From: Arthrobotrys musiformis
Lineage: Eukaryota; Ascomycota; Orbiliomycetes; Orbiliales; Orbiliaceae
Assembly (NCBI GenBank): GCA_036971715.1
Contig: JAVHJL010000004.1
Span: 4,340,001-4,404,000, forward strand
DNA length: 64,000 bases
Direction: 5' to 3'
Made by a program: the position numbers and the translations under genes. Of the stretch, positions 56,701-64,000 are shown piece by piece. Positions within the stretch are counted from its first letter, which is position 1, and each line of letters starts with the position of its first letter. The notes beneath the pieces were generated by a model that worked only from the letters and a program-made list of their open reading frames with translations, was not told the DNA's origin and did not search any database.

Positions 56701-59046
56701 GCATCAGAAACCAGACCTAAACAGGCCACAAACACCAGCTTGTGACAGTTAATTGTCAGCATGGGCTAGACTAGCCGGCCCCAAGCCTTCAGATTTTCCC
56801 ATTCGCCGTTAGAACAAATTCCTAAGTCTCATGGCATACCTCTCTCTAGCCAGTGCCCGACCTCGTAATAGCTGGACAAAGAAATATATCTTCATCCTCC
56901 TTATTTCTTTTGCCTCCCCCCATCTTTTCCACCCCACGAGGATAGAAAAATATTTTGTATTAGAGACACGGCAACTTCCTCATGCCCACAAGCTTTTACG
57001 AAATTTGATGTCAACGGTAATGACAACGAAGGAACGACATTCTCCGATTAGTACCGACCGATATGCAATACAAACACTCGACACCAAGCCTAGCAATATA
57101 ATTGGAAGGTGAATTTTCGGAGACTATTGCAGAAAGATGGGATTGGGAGCTAGTGCTCGGAGAACAGTCTTTTCTTTTGAAGCCTTCGGAATACTGGAGT
57201 GTTCGATTTCGATGATATGGTTTTTCCAACCGCGGATTCAACAACAATCAATCATAATTTCAGAAGACCCGTACAATTTACTCCTAAGGCCTGGGAACGA
57301 GACCACCTAAGGCCAACAACCTATCATATTTCTCTCTCTGGTACCATTACAAATGAATTCGAGAGCGAAACCCGCAAGCCATCCTGATAGAGGCGAGGAG
57401 AGTGGTCAGCCGGCGCCGACGAAGTCAACACAACCACCCGGAATCGACCAGGAGGGAGAGAAGGCCCAAAGACGTTTGAGGACATGAGATCGCAAGAAAT
57501 GAATCAAAAGAACGACCTCAAACATAGAACCCGCAACATAGCTATCACATACTAACTAATACCATTGCAAGGAAAGTAATTTAGTCCTCAACCTTCTGTT
57601 CCTGTCGTTCACTCTGATTTCCTTTATCATTCGTCTTTCAGTATAATGAGAACTCTCCCAGCATTGGGCTTTGCTCCGATATGGATGAGCCGATCAGGCT
57701 GTTTTAAGTTCCACCAACCCCTTTTCTACTACCTTTACAATATTCAAAACATCCTCCAGATATTCGTTTCTTCACAATATTCTTTCTCTTCTTATCTTTT
57801 TAATGCACTTGGACTACATACATAGTCTTTTGCGAGCTTAACTTTTGAAATCTGCCACCTCGAGGCAAGATTCATCCCAGCTTCTAGATCTTGTTTTGCC
57901 CCGGACACCTGAGAGTTTGACATACGACACGTGGATGGGGGTATTGAAACCATCAAATATTTTAAGAGTCCACGGCCTCCTTTGGCCGCTTCCTAGCACT
58001 ATCATTATATATTTTCCTTACCTAACTAAATCTGTACGATTTTGAGATGGTTCGGCGAAACTGTAATCGGCGGCTTTCTGTACACTATCGAAGAGCGACG
58101 AGTCGAGACAACGATGACAATAATCAAATACCAATCTATATCTTGCGGGCTCCAGGACATACCACCTAGGGTTCCGTAGCGAATCTCTTTACGTGAGAGA
58201 GCCTTCTACTCAGTCATAACTGCTTGGATACCCTTCCGACTCGTGTAGCACACGCGCCTTTACCTCCCCGAGATACCTCATGAGCAAGAGCAAATAGCAC
58301 TGGCGATCTACACGCTTACTTCGGCGCCAGACGTCTAGACACCTCAATTATTGATCTACGCACACACACGATCGATACATTGGCAAACTCGAGGCAAATG
58401 GGCATGCTCAAGCCGCCTTGAAGGTCAAAGCGGCGATGACAGTTACCAGCAAGACTCCGATCGGTCCGACTATTACCGCTATTCCATGCACACAGTACGT
58501 ATACCGTATATAATCCGGACTCGTGGAACAATGATTTTCCAAACTCAAAATATTGACTTCTAAATGTGGCGTGATGCTGCTACATTGACGCGTCTCAGTG
58601 TGGCCTGATTTATTCGGCCAAAAACATCTTAGGATGAGAAACGTAAAAGAAAGAGTGTAGGTAGATGTGTATGCCTGGATTCGCACCCAGTAACGTAAGA
58701 AGATTTAGAGGGAGGAGGTGTAGCAGTACCGGCCGAAGCTAGTCAGCCTGAGGTTGAATAGAGAGGAAAGATTGAAGGTATATTCCTCATTCATTCTATA
58801 TACCTGATGCAATTAATGCAATTGCACAAACCCTCTCCTAGATCTAAGTACGAGACAAGCAAACTCCGTAATAAGCATATACATATCCAGCACAGAAGCC
58901 ATGCATCTTAATGTTCCCCCTAAAGATCCTATCAAAGAAATATAAAACTACCTCATCCTAAACTCCTCGCACCATGGTATAAATATATACAAGAATAGAA
59001 GTATGATCAAACAGTCATGCTTGAATATCGAGAATAGTCGGCCGGA
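53743..59046. other. Largest gene-poor region of the window
   Basis: 5.3 kb with no gene I can support on either strand. It includes the metallothionein promoter (TATA at 53892-53901). The frames near 54121-54432, 55642-56085 and 57640-57820 have no domain and weak starts. One CTGGGAACGAGAC word lies at 57291-57303. An unseen gene with many introns cannot be excluded. Confidence 0.4.
53892..53901 (-). promoter_or_regulatory. TATA box of the metallothionein gene
   Basis: TATAAAAGGG on the minus strand, 150 bases before the ATG at 53742; the best TATA match in the window. Confidence 0.6.
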
Positions 59047-59850
59047 CTACTGTTTAGGAGTGAAAGAACTTTGAAGGCTAGTTGACCGTATCGGACGAGG
59101 GCTGCTTGGGTTCTCTTCCCCACTTGTGATGGCATCTACCTCCATATAAAGAGAGTTCGGGTACGAGCTGGGGCTTCGTGGAATTTTGATGGGCCCTGAT
59201 CGCTTAATCTCAGGGTCCACCGACTGCGGTGACAGGTATGTTGGGAAGTAATCCTGAGGCTCTCTGGGGGCTTCAAAAATATAGCCTTTCCGCTCTTTCA
59301 TCATAGTCGTGAAGCTTCCAGGGGTCGAGATCGGGGTGAAAGCATCCATGTGTTCAAAATTGGGCGTGAGTAGCATGCTGTCAGTTAAAACGGTAGACGC
59401 AGACTCCAAGGAGCTTGAGTAACTGTTGAAACTGAACTTCGGCGGAGCTAGGTTTGAGAAGTCGAGTCGGAAATCTGGACCGGGTGAAGCTGGTGGAGAG
59501 ATAGAGGCAACATCGTCATCCTCTTCGTCAGACTCATAGATTGTATAGAGGAACATTGGATTCTATCAAGATGGGTCCCGTTAACGCGTTAGTTGTTTGT
59601 CTGGAGAATACCAATATCTATATGATGGCGTATCACAACATACCTCCTCAGCTTCGCAGTCAGCACACAGGTCCGAAAATCGGCTTGGATATGACTTTTG
59701 ACAAGTTGAACAAAGAGACTCGCGGCGAAAGGTATACCGGGGCATTTCAGGCTCCGGAATCGATAGCGCAGGAATTTGCGGTGTCGTCAGAGGTTTGACT
59801 GCTGATGCTCGTCGCCGTTCCGTAAGATTTGATGCGTATGAGTTTAACAT
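59047..59850 (-). CDS. Hypothetical protein with a Cys-rich knuckle
   Basis: Two exons (59850-59644 and 59562-59047; GTATGT...TTGATAG) give 240 residues. I do not recognise the family. Near residues 47-65 it has CSTCQKSYPSRFSDLCADC, two CxxC pairs 12 residues apart that could hold one zinc ion. The rest is probably disordered: a run of acidic residues right after the intron (YESDEEDDD), then Ser/Pro-rich sequence with several SP and TP sites suited to proline-directed kinases. No signal peptide or membrane helix. A nuclear or signalling role is possible but not shown. Confidence 0.7.
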
Positions 59851-61689
59851 GTTAACTATGCGTAACGCCTCGATCTTCCAGTTTCAATTTTTAGTGATCG
59901 AGCTTTATGTTACGTATGAGGAGGTCTATTGGAGGAGAGGGCAAATAAATGACGTTGAGTAGAGCAGTGACGACGGGAAAGGGATAAGATCTTCAGGGCG
60001 TCTTATATATCAGCTTTGATATCGATATATCGACATTACCAACAGGCCTCGTGGCAATATAAGGTTCACAAGATGTTGGAATGGTGGGGTCCGGAACTGA
60101 TTGTCCGAAGTTCTAGCTCCAGTCGGTGCATAGCCAATAAGGATCGAAAAAGAAGCCATCAGAGTTCTGGACTGTGTTCTCAAAAGGTTTTTTTTCGCCG
60201 GACAAGGAACTCGTCTCCGTTGTTCCTGAGAATCTGGAATGCTAACTCTAATTAGCGAGAAAGGTGAAGGCTGAGGTGTTATAGCGGCCTCGTGTCGACT
60301 TGCCAACATCTAGTCTAGATTCCCTAATGCCGTTTTGATATGCCGCACTAACATCGCTCAATTCTTATGAGATCTTGGGTCCAGAAGCGGCCTGAAACCT
60401 GTTCCAGACCTAACTATGCTAGACTTTATTGACCACTTCAAAATCGGGATGCTCGCGCCTACACTTCAAATATTGGTGCTATCCATAAGCAAAAAATTAC
60501 ACCTCAACCACAGTCAGTTCGCGCCCGGGCAAGATGAATCCATCCACCAGCAAATTAATCTCTTGAAAGATGCATAAGAAAGCACACTCTGGCCTCGAGA
60601 CTCAATAAGAAGCAGCCAACGTTGCATTATGCACATGTGAGCGAAAAATGTGTTGCCAACTTGGCTGTTGGTAGACCCAGTTCGACGAGTCGACGGGCAC
60701 GGCCTCCAGATTAATTTAATACCACAGCAGCTGAGTACCTATGTATACGCACGAATAGGTCTTGTTTCCAGACTCAATTTTTAACTTTAGCTCTTCTAAT
60801 GGTGTCTCTACCTAGATCAACACGTATCACCAATTGCAGATTGAGGTATCGATGTATGTACATATAAAGTACAATTCCAGATACTTGTATCGTATGGCGG
60901 CGCGCGGGACCTTAATTAAGGATTCAAATACGTACAATACTTGAAGAAGCACCCTATAGAACGTATATGTCACCTAAATTCAAGGCATGAAATATAAAAA
61001 GTCCAGTTTAATGGAATCGTCATCCGCTAACGACAGTCCACATCGGTGCACCTTAAATCGTACAGTTTATAAATTTGTAGCCTTGAGAGGTTTAACTTTG
61101 AAAATGCGCCATGCACCCACGTGTTATCCATAGGCCTAAAATGTTCTTTCTATATATAGCCACCACATGGTCAGCTTCAGGAATTTCGGCGTCCATCGGC
61201 ATTGCCGTATTACTGTTGCAACTCGTTTCCCACCACCCGCAAAGCTTAATTCTGGAAAAGTTTATAGAATGCTTTTGGCAGACGGCCACGCAAACCTCTC
61301 TAGGTATGCCACCTAGATTGGTTTTTATACTTATAGAACAATAAGACGTGGACAGTGGGAAGTTCCGCAATCGAGGGATCAGGTGAGTATCCGAATGAGC
61401 AATTGCGCCGCTTATCCTCCGACGCGGCGGCATAAAGAATCGGGATATGTTCTCTAATCGTTGTCGCTATCGCCTAACCTTTGCGGAAAATATTCGAGCC
61501 CTTTGTAATTTTATTGCTAACTGCCATGCACTGGTCTCGAGGCTAGCCATGCGCACACGAATTAGCTCACATCTACACACAGAAACCTAGGCCAACACGT
61601 TCTAGCTCGGAGAGGCTTAAGGGACGCACATCTCTAACGACAACCTCTAGTATTTTCAAGGTTGTATTTCCATTCTATCTAACTGTCTA
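59851..61689. other. Intergenic region
   Basis: 1.8 kb between two minus-strand genes, AT-rich. No gene supported; a plus-strand frame at 61111-61344 is mildly hydrophobic but lacks any match. Confidence 0.45.
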
Positions 61690-62831
61690 TCAGATATTTT
61701 GGAAAGCCAAGAAACTATCTCTAACTTTCCCATTACTATCAACTAACAGATTATTGGCGCAGCTTGACCCAAGCCACTCATTCCCCAACCAGGCAGGTTC
61801 CCAGTAGTACAACCCAACTCCCCGATTGACATTTTGAACAATCTTCGCAACATCTTGAATCCAAGTCCGTTGCCCAGCAATTGACTTGGGGATATAATTG
61901 GTATCCGATGGAAATGTATACTGCGGGCTAGGACAGGAAGCGGGCCAGTTTGTCTCTGCAACAACAAGTTCCTTGCTATACTTGCTACTCAACTGCTCGA
62001 GCGAGTACTTCAGGCTTCCCAAATAAGCGTTTGAGTTGTAAAACGGATAATATGAAACCCCAATCATATCGAAGTCAGTTCTTAGAAGAGCGCCCTGACC
62101 AAGAACTGTGTCATACCACCATTGTTGAGTATTCCAATCCCAGCCATTGTCGATATGGATCATAATCTTAGGCTTCGGGTTAAGATTTGAGTCTTTGATA
62201 CCCCAAGCCGCCGAGTGGAGGATGGATGCGATATTGCTCCAACTTGAAGTCCCTCCAAGAGGCCAAAGCAACCCAGTTCGGATTTCGTTTCCGATGGAAA
62301 TAATAGCGGGATTCACTCCTTCGCTATTGAATCTGTTGCAAAGATCTTTAGTATAATTGTATGTCTTCCAAGTCAAGTCGTTTATGTTGGAAGTGGGCCA
62401 GCCAGAGGGAACATTCTAGATTCAGAATTTTCAGTCAGCTAAGTCTGCATCTGGAGACCTTCTTGCATGGAAATACCATATGGGACTGGTAAACGCGCCT
62501 GATGTGCCGGGTCAGCCCAAGTATCGCTGTAATGTAGTGTAAGGTAAACACTCAGCCCGGCTGCCTTGACCCTTTTGGCAAGCCTGATATTGTAGTCCAG
62601 GTTGTAGGTCCCGCCTGAGGGATTGACCCACACACGCTGCCTAGCCGAATTGGCGCCCGAGTTTTTCAAAATTCTTTCGAGGGGTTGTGTGCTTCCATCT
62701 GTCCACTTAAACGATTTCCCCTGGCTTTCAAGAAGGAGAAGAGAAGAAATATCGGCACCCTTGTAGGTTAGGGCGTTCGTCAATGTTACAGACAGTATTG
62801 AGGCAACAAGGACAAGAGTTGTCGCCCACAT
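61690..62831 (-). CDS. GH53 arabinogalactan endo-beta-1,4-galactanase
   Basis: Two exons (62831-62499 and 62415-61690) give 352 residues. The enzyme cuts beta-1,4-galactan side chains of pectin outside the cell. Signal peptide about 1-20 (MWATTLVLVASILSVTLTNA), then LTYKGADISSLLLLESQGKS, a characteristic start of the family, RQRVWVNP, LTLHYSDTWADPAHQ, the acid/base Glu155 in ISIGNEI and the nucleophile Glu265 in VVAETNWPA; WNTQQWWYDTVLGQG and YYWEPAWL are also typical. Length fits fungal GH53. The one intron begins GCGCGT instead of GT and ends CTAG; only a donor after CAG at 62499 joins ADPAHQ to NVPSGWP in frame, so a GC-AG intron is inferred. Otherwise the gene would be broken at this point. 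The MFS sugar carrier and other wall enzymes in the window are possible partners. Confidence 0.9.
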
Positions 62832-64000
62832 TTTGTGGTAATTTTAATGAAGCTGATTTTCGATTGCGATAGATATATGTATAGCTTTGGTTCCGCCGTC
62901 GCTAAAATCCAAAAGTTGGTAGTCACACCCCGATGTCGACATCGTCTTGCACCTTATAGTATTTATACGATTCGGAAGGCCTAATCCACATCATAGACAA
63001 GAAACCCCAGAGCAGTCCAACGGAACTTTTGACTACCCTCCCGGTCTTGGATTGTGCGGTTTCTAAAATCTCTGGAAGACCATACAGGGTCCTGAATTTG
63101 AGGTGCCCTACTTGGAATTGTGCGGCAGAGTAATACAGAAGCGAAACTAGCGTGAACAGATCCGGCTTTGCGGGCGAAGTTGCCGAACCCTTAGTGCTCG
63201 GCAGCTTCTTTAAATTCAAGGATTCCTAACTACCTAGGTAGTTGACCCAACTAATTGCCCACAAGTCCCAACTTTGAACCCGTCTGTTCGGCAGCCGGTT
63301 AGAAGGTGGGTAAACAAGCGGGGCATGTATTCCCGTAACTTATGCGACAATTAATTATACGAGACTGACAAATCCCTCATGAGCTCAGGCCCGCGGCTCC
63401 AGTCGCAATATTGTTTTCTTTTCTTTTCTCTTCGCTTTTTTTTGGTAGAAACTGGGACCTGGGCTTCCAGAGGGTAGATATATATAACTAGGTGAGCCCA
63501 TGGATTCATTTGGATATATCCCACAAAGCACCAGGATTTTACAATAAAAAGTCTGGAAGCGCATGGGAGCTTACTGGGATGTACAATGGCCCGATGTTCG
63601 TTTCATCGCACAGTAAGCAAACCATGCTCAACTAGGGTCATCCGGCCTCGTACCCGGGCCAGGCAAGCATCACTAGCTACACCGGCCGTCAGTGAAGTAG
63701 AATTTCTAAATGAGCGACGCGACGCCACCGCCAGCTTCAAGTGTATACACTACCTAGCCTATACCACCAAGTATGCCAATCTGACGGATTTATCCTAAAC
63801 CATTAGAAGACGAACAATTGGGACAGTTCGGAAGCTTTCCTACAAAAATGGAGCTCTAGATATGGATATCGTGCGGTATTATACGCGCGACGATCCCAAC
63901 CCGCTAAAAACTAGCGACACCACTTGACTACTAGCTGCACATGCGTTGTGGACATGAACATGCTTGCTAGTTTTCTTTCTCAGCACCTGGATTCAAGGCT
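62832..64000. other. Terminal intergenic region
   Basis: Promoter side of the GH53 gene and 1.1 kb beyond; no gene supported. Frames at 62923-63219 (starting with TTG only) and 63586-63798 show no domain. A pyrimidine-rich run is at 63413-63441. Confidence 0.45.

Noticed and set aside
1..64000. CRISPR arrays, rRNA genes, bacterial-type operons
   Set aside because: None were seen; spliced genes show the DNA is eukaryotic nuclear.

Overview
The window is nuclear DNA of a filamentous ascomycete (Pezizomycotina). Most genes carry short GT-AG introns of about 50-140 bases, intergenic stretches are long and AT-rich, and the gene set is typical of plant-associated or saprotrophic fungi: a CBM1-linked GH5 cellulase, a GH53 galactanase, a GH55 glucanase-like protein, a secreted LysM protein, a Bim1/X325-type copper protein, a P450 and a phenolic-type halogenase. 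A Leotiomycete is a reasonable guess from this set, but the sequence alone does not prove it. Exon limits were worked out by hand from splice signals and reading-frame continuity.

Layout. 1-7 kb: the start of a ferric/cupric reductase (-) lies head to head with a Bim1-like GPI-anchored copper protein (+), followed by a possible 76-residue gene and a 3 kb gene-poor stretch with a palindrome and short dispersed repeats. 7-17.5 kb: a six-exon flavin-dependent halogenase (+), an F-box-like gene (+), an acidic hypothetical gene (-), a CorA-type metal transporter (-) and a LysM secreted protein (-). 20-25 kb: a very large GH55 protein (about 1484 residues) with an unexplained C-terminal third. 25.5-34.6 kb: three minus-strand genes, an ATRX/Rad54-like SNF2 ATPase with an apparent reading-frame break, a P450 and a CBM1-GH5 endoglucanase. 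38-47.5 kb: an HNH_2 nuclear protein, a DEDDh RNA exonuclease, a GNAT acetyltransferase and an MFS sugar transporter. 51-64 kb: a two-repeat hypothetical protein, a 23-residue metallothionein split by an intron, a 240-residue protein with a CxxC-CxxC knuckle, and a GH53 galactanase whose only intron appears to begin with GC.

How the genes fit together. Wall-polymer functions are scattered through the window: cellulose (GH5-CBM1), pectin side-chain galactan (GH53), beta-1,3-glucan (GH55), chitin binding (LysM) and sugar import (MFS). They sit among housekeeping nuclear genes and form no obvious cluster. Metal handling recurs: the FRE reductase and the Bim1-like protein share one upstream region, and a metallothionein and a CorA transporter occur further on. 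The halogenase has no polyketide synthase or peptide synthetase inside the window, so it is either a stand-alone tailoring enzyme or separated from its pathway.
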